Below are positions 1 through 7,362 of a stretch of 22,605 nucleotides of DNA, piece after piece. The notes below the pieces were generated by a model. It saw only the letters and a list, made by a program, of their open reading frames with translations. It did no database searches and had not been told where the DNA came from. The position numbers were made by a program, and so were the translations under genes. The DNA is from Neisseriaceae bacterium (lineage in GTDB: Bacteria > Pseudomonadota > Gammaproteobacteria > Burkholderiales > Neisseriaceae), in contig JAFSQZ010000120.1 of the NCBI GenBank assembly GCA_017446355.1, positions 1 to 22,605 on the forward strand. The letters are read 5' to 3'. How positions within the stretch are numbered: position 1 is the stretch's first letter; each line of letters starts with the position of its first letter.

Positions 1-243
1 CAAGCATTCGCTGTATTCTTACCTGTCAAATCCGTTGGCGTGATGGGTGATGGTCGCACTTACGATTACGTTGTTGCCTTACGCGCTGTCATCACCAGCG
101 ATTTTATGACCGCGCATTGGGCAGAACTGCCTTACGCCTTGTTAGGCAAAGTTTCCAACCGTATCATCAACGAAATCAAAGGCATTAACCGCGTGGTATA
201 CGACGTAAGTGGCAAACCACCTGCAACCATTGAATGGGAATAA
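1..243 (+). CDS. guaA: GMP synthase (glutamine-hydrolysing), C-terminal fragment
   Basis: This is the 3' end of guaA, cut by the window edge; 80 residues and the TAA stop are visible. GMP synthase converts XMP, ATP and glutamine to GMP in the cytoplasm. The visible part is the GMP-binding dimerisation domain. It carries the family hallmarks VGVMGDGRTYDY, VALRAV and TSDFMTAHW, and ends in the typical KPPATIEWE. The reading frame is open from base 1, so the start and the amidotransferase and ATP-pyrophosphatase domains lie upstream of the window. The next gene on the same strand is pyrB, 249 bp away, with a promoter-like sequence and terminators between, so the two are probably not one simple operon. 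Confidence 0.95.
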   Translation, partial: QAFAVFLPVKSVGVMGDGRTYDYVVALRAVITSDFMTAHWAELPYALLGKVSNRIINEIKGINRVVYDVSGKPPATIEWE

Positions 244-244
244 C

Positions 245-273
245 ATTACAGGCAGCCTGAAATATGCGATAAT
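245..273 (+). promoter_or_regulatory. Possible pyrB promoter
   Basis: ATTACA (245-250) and GATAAT (268-273) are separated by 17 bp and match the sigma-70 hexamers 4/6 and 5/6. They would start transcription near 280, giving a leader of about 210 nt before pyrB. The spacer holds an uptake sequence. This is a pattern match only. Confidence 0.35.
250..261 (+). repeat. DNA uptake sequence, AGGCAGCCTGAA form
   Basis: Perfect 12-mer of the Kingella-type dialect, 6 bp after the guaA stop. It lacks the 5' TTC that would make it the 15-bp palindrome, so it is one of the few copies in the window present only in this orientation. Confidence 0.85.
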
Positions 274-297
274 GCGCCTGTTTTGTATCATTATAAG

Positions 298-373
298 AAA
301 GCAACAACAAATGTTATTCATTGATTTAGCTTCTTTGCTGTTTTGCCGCCAAATGAGCGGCTGTTGTTGCTTT
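298..373 (+). promoter_or_regulatory. Long inverted repeat in pyrB leader
   Basis: AAAGCAACAACA (298-309) is perfectly complementary to TGTTGTTGCTTT (362-373). A small hairpin, GCCGC/GCGGC (345-349/357-361), ends exactly where the 3' arm starts, so the two helices could stack. It may be a pause hairpin, a guaA terminator (the 3' arm runs into T5), or part of a small RNA. It lies over the putative leader peptide frame. Confidence 0.5.
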
Positions 374-394
374 TTCAAATCCGTTATTGAATAA
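311..394 (+). CDS. Putative pyrB leader peptide (27 codons)
   Basis: A short reading frame between guaA and pyrB begins with ATG at 311, after a weak purine-rich stretch (AAGAAAG, 295-301). It ends at TAA 392-394 inside the loop/3' arm of the terminator hairpin at 377-402. Codons 18-22 are a pyrimidine-rich run, TGT TGT TGC TTT TTC (Cys-Cys-Cys-Phe-Phe), just before that hairpin. This is the arrangement of the enterobacterial pyrBI leader, where low UTP makes RNA polymerase pause in a U-rich tract and lets the translating ribosome block the terminator. Function is inferred from layout. A longer frame with the same end begins at 209 inside guaA and is less likely. Confidence 0.35.
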   Translation: MLFIDLASLLFCRQMSGCCCFFKSVIE

Positions 395-406
395 ACGGAT
401 TTTTTT
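377..406 (+). terminator. Intrinsic terminator / putative pyrB attenuator
   Basis: AAATCCGTT (377-385) pairs perfectly with AACGGATTT (394-402) across an 8-nt loop, and the T run extends to 406. It lies 86 bp before pyrB. It could end guaA transcription or act as a UTP-controlled attenuator. The stem is AT-rich, so it would be only moderately strong. Confidence 0.6.
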
Positions 407-492
407 ATTGCCTGAATTTTAATGTTTCAGGCAGCCAAGCCCTTACTTTTGCCATCACTTGATTGATGGCCGCCTGAATAAAGGAAAAACAA

Positions 493-1413
493 ATGAACAA
501 TCCTTTTTATCAACAAGATATTATTTCCATCTCGGATTATGCCCCAGAAGAATGGCAGTTATTATTGGACACTGCGTTACAGCTAAAAAATCACCCACGT
601 GATGATTTATTGGCAGGGAAAGTGGTTGCATCTTGCTTTTTTGAACCGTCCACGCGTACGCGCTTATCGTTTGAAACGGCGATTTTACGTTTAGGTGGAA
701 AAGTTATTGGTTTTTCAGACGGCTCACACACCAGCGCGAAAAAAGGCGAAACTTTAGCAGACACTGCACGCATTATTGCCAATTATGCCGATGCCATTGT
801 GCAACGCCACCCCAAAGACGGTGCTGCACGCGTATTAGCCGAATTTGCACGCGTACCCGTTATCAATGCAGGCGATGGCACCAATCAACACCCCAGTCAA
901 ACATTATTGGATTTGGTAACCATTTATGAAACACAAGGCACATTGCACGGTTTAAAAATTGCGATGGTAGGCGATTTAAAATATGGTCGTACAGTACATT
1001 CTTTGGCGCAAGCACTAAAACATTTTGGTTGTGAATTTGCATTTGTGTCGCCCAAAAGTTTGGCAATGCCTGATTACATCACAGAAGAATTAGATGAAAA
1101 CAAAACAACTTGGCAAGTGCTGCCTGATTTAGAAAGTGCGATTGAATGGGCGGATATTTTGTATATGACGCGGGTACAACGTGAACGTTTTGATGCACAA
1201 GAATTTGCCAAAATTCAAGGAAAATTTAATTTAAATGCAGCAATGCTTGCACACGCCCCCAGTAATTTACGCGTTTTACACCCACTACCACGCGTTGATG
1301 AAATTCACCCAGACGTAGACAACACTCCTTTTGCTTATTATTTTCAACAAGCCGCCAACGGTTTATACGCACGTATGGCAATGTTATCGCTGGTATTGAA
1401 TAAGGAAGTTTAA
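493..1413 (+). CDS. pyrB: Aspartate carbamoyltransferase, catalytic subunit
   Basis: Catalyses carbamoyl phosphate plus aspartate to N-carbamoyl-aspartate, the committed step of UMP synthesis, in the cytoplasm. At 306 residues it has the normal length. The carbamoyl-phosphate motif STRTR is at 53-57, followed by LSFETA; the mobile loop donating Ser/Lys to the neighbouring subunit (SAKKGETL) is at about 81-88; HPSQT is at 133-137; HPLPRVDEI is at about 264. The ATG is preceded by AAGGA about 8 nt upstream. pyrI follows after one base, so the two form an operon encoding the class B (PyrB-PyrI) holoenzyme. The leader carries a candidate attenuator at 298-406, matching the way pyrBI is controlled in enterobacteria. 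Confidence 0.97.
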   Translation: MNNPFYQQDIISISDYAPEEWQLLLDTALQLKNHPRDDLLAGKVVASCFFEPSTRTRLSFETAILRLGGKVIGFSDGSHTSAKKGETLADTARIIANYADAIVQRHPKDGAARVLAEFARVPVINAGDGTNQHPSQTLLDLVTIYETQGTLHGLKIAMVGDLKYGRTVHSLAQALKHFGCEFAFVSPKSLAMPDYITEELDENKTTWQVLPDLESAIEWADILYMTRVQRERFDAQEFAKIQGKFNLNAAMLAHAPSNLRVLHPLPRVDEIHPDVDNTPFAYYFQQAANGLYARMAMLSLVLNKEV

Positions 1414-1414
1414 A

Positions 1415-1873
1415 ATGAAAAACCAACAAATGAGCGTACAAGCTATTGAAAATGGCACGGTTATTGACCATATCCCAGCGGGTTTAGGTTTAACGATTTT
1501 GCGTCAATTAAAATTATTGCATCACGGCAACGCAGTAACCGTTGGCTTTAATTTGCCCAGCAAAAGTCAAGGCAGTAAAGACATTATTAAAATTCAAGGC
1601 GTATTACTTAATGAAAACGAATCCAATCGTTTAGCATTATTTGCACCAGAAGCAATCGTTAATTGTATTGAAGATTATAAAGTTGTAGAAAAACGCACGT
1701 TAACACTGCCCAAAAGTGTAAGTGAAATATTTCGCTGTCCAAACAGTAATTGTGCAAGCCATAGTGAACCCGTAAAAAGTCGTTTTTACGTTCTTCACGC
1801 ACAAGAACAAACCAAACTAAAATGCCATTATTGCGAAAAAACTTTTGCACGAGAAACCGTTGCCGAAGCTTAA
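1415..1873 (+). CDS. pyrI: Aspartate carbamoyltransferase, regulatory subunit
   Basis: Regulatory chain that binds nucleotide effectors (CTP/UTP inhibit, ATP activates) and links PyrB trimers. At 152 residues it has the standard length. The N-terminal allosteric domain has the conserved IENGTVIDHIPAG stretch (11-23). The C-terminal zinc domain has four cysteines at 108, 113, 137 and 140, the same spacing as the E. coli chain. The start codon lies one base after the pyrB stop, with AAGGAAG at the end of pyrB as ribosome-binding site, so translation is coupled. It is the last gene of the unit: an uptake-sequence hairpin and a strong bidirectional terminator follow. Confidence 0.97.
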   Translation: MKNQQMSVQAIENGTVIDHIPAGLGLTILRQLKLLHHGNAVTVGFNLPSKSQGSKDIIKIQGVLLNENESNRLALFAPEAIVNCIEDYKVVEKRTLTLPKSVSEIFRCPNSNCASHSEPVKSRFYVLHAQEQTKLKCHYCEKTFARETVAEA

Positions 1874-1881
1874 TCATTCAA

Positions 1882-1921
1882 GCTGCCTGAAATCCATAAC
1901 AAGATATTCAGGCAGCCTGAA
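1882..1921 (+). repeat. Uptake-sequence inverted pair after pyrI
   Basis: The core GCTGCCTGAA (1882-1891) faces a full TTCAGGCAGCCTGAA (1907-1921), giving a 10-bp stem GCTGCCTGAA/TTCAGGCAGC (1882-1891/1907-1916). It starts 9 bp after the pyrI stop. Such paired uptake sequences often act as terminators in Neisseriaceae, though no T run follows here. Confidence 0.7.
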
Positions 1922-2062
1922 ATCTTTGCAAAACCCTACTTTGTACTATTCGTCATTTTGACCTTGAACGAAGTGAAAGGGAAAAATCTTTATCAAACAA
2001 AGAATAAGATTCTTCACTTTTCTGCGAAAAGTTCAGAATGACAAGTTTTGCAAAGGTTTCAG
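1917..2062. repeat. 146-bp palindromic (MITE-like) repeat fused to an uptake sequence
   Basis: The ends are 18-bp inverted repeats, CTGAAATCTTTGCAAAAC (1917-1934) and the complement of CTGAAACCTTTGCAAAAC (2045-2062), matching at 17 of 18. The first bases of the left end are the end of the uptake sequence at 1907-1921. Inside, GTCATTTTGA...GAACGAAGTGAA on the left mirrors TTCACTTTT...TTCAGAATGAC on the right. This resembles the widespread intergenic palindrome family with GTCATTCTGAACGAAGTGAAGAATC. No open reading frame lies within. Solo end-like sequences also follow uptake sequences at 13597-13614 and 15774-15791. Confidence 0.6.
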
Positions 2063-2081
2063 CCTTTACCGTGAAAACACA

Positions 2082-2109
2082 AAAAAGGCAGTTTTTACAC
2101 TGCCTTTTT
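2082..2109. terminator. Bidirectional intrinsic terminator between pyrI and the YidB-like gene
   Basis: AAAAAGGCAGT (2082-2092) and ACTGCCTTTTT (2099-2109) form a perfect 11-bp stem with a 6-nt loop. The A/T flanks give a U tract in both directions, fitting its place between convergent genes. Confidence 0.88.
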
Positions 2110-2126
2110 ATTAAATGATTACTGTC

Positions 2127-2561
2127 TTATTTCAAGAATTTTGAAGCTAATGCAGTAAGGTCTTTCATATCCAGACCATCACTCAAATCAAAACCTTCTG
2201 CTTCTTGTGCAGTACCATTTGGTGTGATGTTGTTAATCATATTGGGCAAGTATTGTGCCAACAAGTTAGAAGCTAAACCACTGTCTACATTCGCAGATTT
2301 TGCCACGCCACCTAAAAGTTGGCTACCCAAAGCATTGGCAATAGCATCTCCTGTTACACTTTGATTATCGCCTTTACCAATCCAAGAAGACAATGCGCTT
2401 TCCAAACCACCACCAGCAAGTTTATTAAATACACCAGAAACACCGCCACCTTGTTGCATCAAAGCAGAAATCAGTTTCATTGCAATCTGTGATTGACCAC
2501 CATTACCACCGCCAAGTACTTGACCTGCAACAGCACCTACAACAGAATCTAAAAGTCCCAT
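2127..2561 (-). CDS. YidB-like DUF937 family protein
   Basis: A 144-residue glycine-, alanine- and serine-rich protein with the DUF937/YidB pattern: N-terminal MGLLDSVVGAVAGQVLGG, a run of small-residue helices with LISALMQQGGGVSG, SSWIGKGDNQSVTGD, a QLLGG segment and a short C-terminal helix. No signal peptide, membrane segment or catalytic motif is visible. The molecular role of this family is not settled, so none is claimed. A strong ribosome-binding site (AGGAG) lies about 7 nt before the ATG. The gene stands alone: convergent with pyrI through the terminator at 2082-2109 and separated from skp by 168 bp, which contains a possible promoter. Confidence 0.85.
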   Translation of the reverse strand: MGLLDSVVGAVAGQVLGGGNGGQSQIAMKLISALMQQGGGVSGVFNKLAGGGLESALSSWIGKGDNQSVTGDAIANALGSQLLGGVAKSANVDSGLASNLLAQYLPNMINNITPNGTAQEAEGFDLSDGLDMKDLTALASKFLK

Positions 2562-2615
2562 AATAAAACTCCTTCAAGTTTTGTAAAAAACACAGCAACA
2601 AGTACTGCACTGATA

Positions 2616-2644
2616 ATAATACGACATTAGCTTAAAGTTTTAAA
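2616..2644 (-). promoter_or_regulatory. Possible promoter of the YidB-like gene
   Basis: On the minus strand TTTAAA (2639-2644) and TATTAT (2616-2621) are 17 bp apart, 4/6 and 5/6 matches to sigma-70 hexamers. They sit about 55 bp upstream of the ATG. Confidence 0.35.
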
Positions 2645-2729
2645 TAAGAAATATAAATACTTCTAATAAAAATTTATGCCAACAGAGTGCCATAAAAGCA
2701 AAAACTGTTCCAATTTACCCACACCATCG

Positions 2730-3236
2730 TTATTTTAATTTATCCAATGCTTTAATAACGCGATCGGTAATATCGTATTGACGGCTAACGTATACGGCTT
2801 CTTGGATAATCAAGTCATAATCATCTTTTTTAGCGATATCTTCAATAATACTTTGTGCATTACGTTGCAAAGCAGCAAATTCTTCATTACGACGCAAATT
2901 GTATTCTTCACCCAGTTTTGCTGCTGCCATACGGTATTTGCGACTTAAATCCAATAATTGTTTTTCTTTTTGTTTGCGCTGTTTACTGCTTAATTTACTG
3001 GATTGTAATTGTTGTTGTAATTGAAGACCTTGTTTCTCTAATGCTTGTAGTTGTTTTTGTTGCGCGCCAAATTCTTTTTGCAACATATGCTCAATATGTT
3101 GTGCTTGTTTGGTTTCTGTATAAACACGTTCGGGATTAACGTAACCAAATTTTTGCATCTCACGTGCAAGCACTGGCGTACTTAAGCTGCCTGAAAGCAA
3201 TGCAACACCTAAAACAGAAAATATCATTTTCTTCAT
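2730..3236 (-). CDS. skp: Periplasmic OMP chaperone Skp (OmpH family)
   Basis: Skp binds unfolded outer-membrane proteins in the periplasm and delivers them to the BAM complex. The 168-residue product has a clear signal peptide (MKKMIFSVLGVALLSG..., probable cleavage after VLA at 22-24). The mature part starts with FGYVNPERVYTET, the OmpH/Skp beta segment, then a long charged and glutamine-rich coiled coil (about 45-125) forming the tentacle, and ends in a conserved helix-strand (YDLIIQEAVYVSRQYDITDRVIKALD). The ATG has a GGAGGTG ribosome-binding site. It follows bamA by 37 bp on the same strand; that gap folds into a short hairpin (3248-3266) made from an uptake-sequence core. A further core falls in the signal peptide (SGSL). 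Confidence 0.93.
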   Translation of the reverse strand: MKKMIFSVLGVALLSGSLSTPVLAREMQKFGYVNPERVYTETKQAQHIEHMLQKEFGAQQKQLQALEKQGLQLQQQLQSSKLSSKQRKQKEKQLLDLSRKYRMAAAKLGEEYNLRRNEEFAALQRNAQSIIEDIAKKDDYDLIIQEAVYVSRQYDITDRVIKALDKLK

Positions 3237-3273
3237 AACACCTCCAAGCTACCTATTTCAGGCAGCACTTCTT

Positions 3274-5805
3274 TTAGAATACTGTACCCAATGAGAATTG
3301 GAAACGTTGAATTAAGTCGTGTTTTTTCTTTTTCAAAGGCACGGCGTAACTTAATTTAATAGGACCCATTGGTGAAAGCCATGTAAAGGCTGCACCTGCT
3401 GAATAGCGCAATTCACTTTTGAAAGTGGATTTATGATTGGTCGTGTAATAACCATTACTACCATAAGGACTACCATCACCAAAAGCTTTTGGTGTGTAAG
3501 TTTTACCGTCCCAAACACTGCCTGCATCAGCAAATAAGCTTAAACGCACGCTTCGGCTATTTTTTAAACCTGGGAAGGGGAACAATAATTCTGCATTAGC
3601 ATTAACCGCAAATTTACCACCATAACTTTCGGTATCTGCATAACCATCGCTATTGTCATAAACTTTAGGACCTAGTGAACCACTTTCATAACCGCGCACT
3701 GAACCTAAACCACCTCCTGTTTGGTTGTACATAAAAGGTGTTTCTTTGGTTTTACCATAGCTGCCTGTATGACCAATATTACCGTTTAGCATCAAAGTAA
3801 AATCTCTGCTTAATGGGAAGTACCAAGTTTGTTGGTGTCCTAATTCGTAATATTGAATGCCACTACCTGGCAAAGCAATTTCACCAGTTACGTTGGCTTG
3901 ATAGCCTTTGGTTGGCCAAAAACTGTCATCAGTGGTATTACGATACCAGCTGAGCATACCTTTGTATAACCAGTTTTTCGCACCATTTTCATTGACAAAA
4001 CGTTGATAACGATAAGGGGCAGGATCAATCAATTTAATGTTCATATGTTCCACACCTAAACCAAGATTTACTCGGTCATACTCGGTGATGGGCACGCCCA
4101 TACTCACACTACCACCATAGCGTGTCATACCATAGTTGCGTGGATTGCTTTTGTATTCATAAGGTGAATAACGGTTGGCGAATAAACTATATGTCATACT
4201 CACGCCATCAGGTGTAAAGTATGGATCGGTGAACGATAAATTTGCACCTTGATTCACGACGCTTCGTGAAACATTAAATGATGCTGATTTACCTGTACCA
4301 AATAAATTTTCTTGCGCAACACCGCCTGACAAAATCAAACCATCGTCTTGCGACCAACCAACTGATGCACTAATAGTACCCGTTGAACGCTCTTTCACAT
4401 TAACACTTAAATCATTTTGCTGTTCGTTTTCAGGCAGCACATGACGGTCAATACGTACATCTTCAAAATAACCTAATTGACGTAATCGTTGTGCTGAACG
4501 CTCAACTTTGGATTGGTCATAAACCGCTGCTTCCATTTGACGTAATTCACGACGAATCACTTCGTCTCGCGTTTTATTATTACCACTGATATTGATATTA
4601 CGCACAGAAACACGGTTACCTGTGATAACTTTAACGATAATATCCATCAGATGACGACCTTTTTCATCTATACGTCGTTTAGTGTCATACCCCACTCTTG
4701 AATTGGCATAACCAGCTGATTCAAGCTGAAATTGAACTTGACCCAATGCTTCAACCAATTCATCACGATTACTTAATTTACCTTTTTTAAATTTTTTCAA
4801 TGGTTTCATTAAGGCATCACGAGATAATTCTTTGATGTCGCCCACTAAATCCATATCACCCCAGTAATATTTTTCTCCTTCAAAAACATTGATGGTGATT
4901 TCTTCTCTGGTTTTGTCTTCATTTAATTGACGTTGAACACCTTCATAATCCACACGCGCATCAAAATAACCTTTGCTGTGATAGAAAGCTTCTAAATATT
5001 GCTTATCGGCTGTGAATTTTTCCCATGAGAATACATCGCTTTTGGTCATCCACGAAAATAAAGTACCATCGGTTAAGTTGATTTGACGACTTAAACGGTA
5101 ATCTGAAAAAACTTCATTACCCACAAAATCCAGTTTACGTACACGTGTGGTATCACCTTCTTCCACATCAATCGTTACTGCAACACGGTTTTGCGATAAT
5201 GGTTCAATTTTTGGTGTAATTTTTACATTATTTTTACCTTGCTCTCTATACGCAGCGTCCAAAGCGCGTAACGCACTTACTAGAGCTTCTTGACTAAAAA
5301 AATCACCTTTGGTTAAGCCATTGATTGCCAAAGATGATGCATTGACACCATTGATGCTTTCTTCGTAAGCCGCTAAACGTTCTTCTTGACTGGGTTCGCT
5401 ATCATTTAAATGACCGCCCACCAAGTCTGCATCGCTTACACTACCAGTAGTACGCGTTGCGGAGATTTGTTTGAGAATTTGATCGTTAGAAATGATTTTT
5501 GCACCTTTAATGGTTAAATCACTCACAATCGGACGTTCTTTTACAGTAACAATCAACATATTGCCATTTTCTTCTAGCAAGATGTTTTCATAAAAACCAC
5601 TGGCATAAAGTTTGCGAACAATTTTTTCACCGACTTCATCGTTAAAATGATCACCTTCTTTAACAGGCAATAAAGCACGAACTGTACTTTCAGAGGTATG
5701 TTGCTCACCTTCTACACGAATGCTATCAATTGAAAAATCAGCAGCAACAGATGGGATACTTAAACCCAAAGCCAATAAACTTAATGTTAATTGCGTTAGT
5801 TTCAT
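3274..5805 (-). CDS. bamA: Outer-membrane assembly factor BamA (Omp85)
   Basis: Core of the BAM complex, which inserts beta-barrel proteins into the outer membrane. Order: signal peptide (1 to about 22), five POTRA domains (about 23-440), C-terminal 16-strand barrel (about 440-843) ending in QRFQFSLGTVF with the terminal Phe. The barrel holds the conserved loop-6 motif VRGYESGSLGPKVYD and ends in LSPMGPIKLSYAVPL. At 843 residues it is about 45 longer than the meningococcal protein as I recall it. The extra length falls in POTRA 2 (about residues 117-160), an acidic, serine-rich segment between KQISATR and INGLTKGDFF. The ATG is 3 bases after the rseP stop, so the pair is translationally linked; skp follows. 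Confidence 0.97.
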   Translation of the reverse strand: MKLTQLTLSLLALGLSIPSVAADFSIDSIRVEGEQHTSESTVRALLPVKEGDHFNDEVGEKIVRKLYASGFYENILLEENGNMLIVTVKERPIVSDLTIKGAKIISNDQILKQISATRTTGSVSDADLVGGHLNDSEPSQEERLAAYEESINGVNASSLAINGLTKGDFFSQEALVSALRALDAAYREQGKNNVKITPKIEPLSQNRVAVTIDVEEGDTTRVRKLDFVGNEVFSDYRLSRQINLTDGTLFSWMTKSDVFSWEKFTADKQYLEAFYHSKGYFDARVDYEGVQRQLNEDKTREEITINVFEGEKYYWGDMDLVGDIKELSRDALMKPLKKFKKGKLSNRDELVEALGQVQFQLESAGYANSRVGYDTKRRIDEKGRHLMDIIVKVITGNRVSVRNINISGNNKTRDEVIRRELRQMEAAVYDQSKVERSAQRLRQLGYFEDVRIDRHVLPENEQQNDLSVNVKERSTGTISASVGWSQDDGLILSGGVAQENLFGTGKSASFNVSRSVVNQGANLSFTDPYFTPDGVSMTYSLFANRYSPYEYKSNPRNYGMTRYGGSVSMGVPITEYDRVNLGLGVEHMNIKLIDPAPYRYQRFVNENGAKNWLYKGMLSWYRNTTDDSFWPTKGYQANVTGEIALPGSGIQYYELGHQQTWYFPLSRDFTLMLNGNIGHTGSYGKTKETPFMYNQTGGGLGSVRGYESGSLGPKVYDNSDGYADTESYGGKFAVNANAELLFPFPGLKNSRSVRLSLFADAGSVWDGKTYTPKAFGDGSPYGSNGYYTTNHKSTFKSELRYSAGAAFTWLSPMGPIKLSYAVPLKKKKHDLIQRFQFSLGTVF

Positions 5806-5808
5806 AGA

Positions 5809-7164
5809 TTATCCAAATAAACGAGTAATATCATTAAAAAATGCCAAAACCATCAATCCCAACATCAAAGTTAAGCCTAAACGAACGCCAAATTCTTGCA
5901 TACGTTCACTTAATGGCTTACCACGAATCAGTTCAATGGTATAAAACACAATATGTCCACCATCTAACACGGGTATGGGTAAGAAATTCATTACACCAAG
6001 ACTGACACTTACCAGTGCCAAAAATTCTATGTAAGGTTGCCAACCTATGCGTGCGGTTTTACCTGCCACGTCGGCAATGGTAACAGGTCCTGAAATATTA
6101 TCTAATGAAGCCTGTCCAATCAATAATTTTCCTAAAAATTTAAGGGTTAAAGTGGTGTAATCCACAGTTCGTTCCCAACCGAGATACATCGCTTGTCCCC
6201 AATTGGGTTGATAATGACGGCGAATTTGCTCTACCCAAGCTTTGTCGCTTTCAGGCATCACACCAATAAAACCAACTAACTGACTTTTGTCTGCACTTTC
6301 GCGACTTTCAGGCAGCACGTTAATGTTTAATGTTTCTTTTCCACGTTGTACACTTAATACCAAAGGTGCGCCAGCATTTTCACGTACGATTTTCGCCCAA
6401 TCGTCCCATTTAGGGGTTGCTTGTTGATTAACGGCAACAATCATATCACCTTCTTGCAAACCTGCTTTTTGTGCAGCTGAATTGGGCTGAATCATACCGA
6501 TGACACGAGTGGTACGAAATGGGCTTAAACCAAAGCTGTTTTTTTGTTTATTGATTTCACTAATTAAGGTTTCTTCGCTGGTATCTACTTGACGGATAAC
6601 GTGTTCACCTTGTGCATTTTTGACATCAATATTCAGTTGCTTTTGTTTTAAATTTAAAATAATTTGCGTCTGTGCATCAGCAAAGTCTTTTACCGCTACA
6701 CCATTTACGCTTAATAATTCATCACCTGTCTGAAAACCTGATTTGGCAGCCAATGTTTGCGGATACACCATTCCCACCACAGGACGTATTTCCGTAACAC
6801 CACCAAAACCAAAACTCAATCCATACAATAACACCGCCAATGCTAAATTGGTTAAAGGTCCTGCGGCAACAACGGCAATGCGTTTAAGTGGGTGTTGTTT
6901 ATCAAATGCTAAATGCAATTCTTCTTCTTTTACTTCACCTTCTCGTGTATCCAACATTTTGACGTAGCCACCAAGAGGAATGGGGGCTATACACCATTCA
7001 ATGCCACGCCAAATTTTGGTGTAAAACGGCGAACCAAAGCCCACAGAAAAGCGCAATACTTTGATGCCACATAAACGTGCCACCAGTAAATGTCCTAATT
7101 CGTGTAAGCTAACAAGGAGAAGAATCGCCACCAAAAAGGCGAATACAGTTTGCAATAATGCCAA
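5809..7164 (-). CDS. rseP: RseP-type site-2 intramembrane zinc metalloprotease
   Basis: Polytopic inner-membrane protease of the S2P/M50 family; relatives cleave anti-sigma factors and signal-peptide remnants within the membrane. The zinc motif HELGH is at 21-25 in the first membrane helix, the PDZ domains span about 125-290, and the third-ligand motif PVLDGGH is at about 400, followed by the last helices. Length (451) is normal. The start codon is TTG with a GGAG ribosome-binding site 7 nt upstream; no ATG is near, and HELGH sits at the usual distance from this start. bamA follows after 3 bases, the neisserial order. dxr and cdsA, commonly upstream in relatives, are replaced by lpxA. Confidence 0.95.
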   Translation of the reverse strand: MALLQTVFAFLVAILLLVSLHELGHLLVARLCGIKVLRFSVGFGSPFYTKIWRGIEWCIAPIPLGGYVKMLDTREGEVKEEELHLAFDKQHPLKRIAVVAAGPLTNLALAVLLYGLSFGFGGVTEIRPVVGMVYPQTLAAKSGFQTGDELLSVNGVAVKDFADAQTQIILNLKQKQLNIDVKNAQGEHVIRQVDTSEETLISEINKQKNSFGLSPFRTTRVIGMIQPNSAAQKAGLQEGDMIVAVNQQATPKWDDWAKIVRENAGAPLVLSVQRGKETLNINVLPESRESADKSQLVGFIGVMPESDKAWVEQIRRHYQPNWGQAMYLGWERTVDYTTLTLKFLGKLLIGQASLDNISGPVTIADVAGKTARIGWQPYIEFLALVSVSLGVMNFLPIPVLDGGHIVFYTIELIRGKPLSERMQEFGVRLGLTLMLGLMVLAFFNDITRLFG

Positions 7165-7204
7165 AAAAATACTCCAAATAATTGACCAAACTTTTCAGAC
7201 AATA

Positions 7205-7273
7205 GCTGCCTGAAAATAAAATGTGGAAGAATAACAGCTTTTTATCGGTTTGTGTATCTTTCTGCTGCCTGAA
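7205..7273 (+). repeat. Two uptake-sequence cores upstream of rseP
   Basis: GCTGCCTGAA occurs at 7205-7214 and 7264-7273, both in plus orientation, without the AG dinucleotide that would make full 12-mers. They lie in the 198-bp gap between lpxA and rseP. Confidence 0.6.
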
Positions 7274-7325
7274 ACCTAAAATAGTGATGATTTACACAAT
7301 TTGTTATTTTACCTGATTAAATAAC

Positions 7326-7353
7326 CAGGCAGCATATTTTCAGGCTGCCTGAA
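7326..7353 (-). terminator. Uptake-sequence hairpin, probable lpxA terminator
   Basis: CAGGCAGC (7326-7333) pairs with GCTGCCTG (7344-7351), and the right arm is a complete 15-bp uptake palindrome (7339-7353). It starts 10 bp past the lpxA stop; GTTATTT follows on the minus strand as a poor U tract. Confidence 0.6.
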
Positions 7354-7362
7354 TCTTTTGAC

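Noticed and set aside
209..394. A 61-residue reading frame starting inside guaA
   Set aside because: Its first part overlaps guaA in another frame and has no ribosome-binding site; only the part from 311 is considered, as a putative leader peptide.
1907..2110. CRISPR array or tRNA gene in the repeat-rich gap after pyrI
   Set aside because: There are no regularly spaced direct repeats and no cloverleaf or T-loop motif; the structure is an inverted-repeat element plus a terminator.
2855..3139. 94-residue frame antisense to skp
   Set aside because: A shadow of the glutamine- and lysine-rich coiled-coil codons of skp; the hydrophobic translation is a codon artefact.
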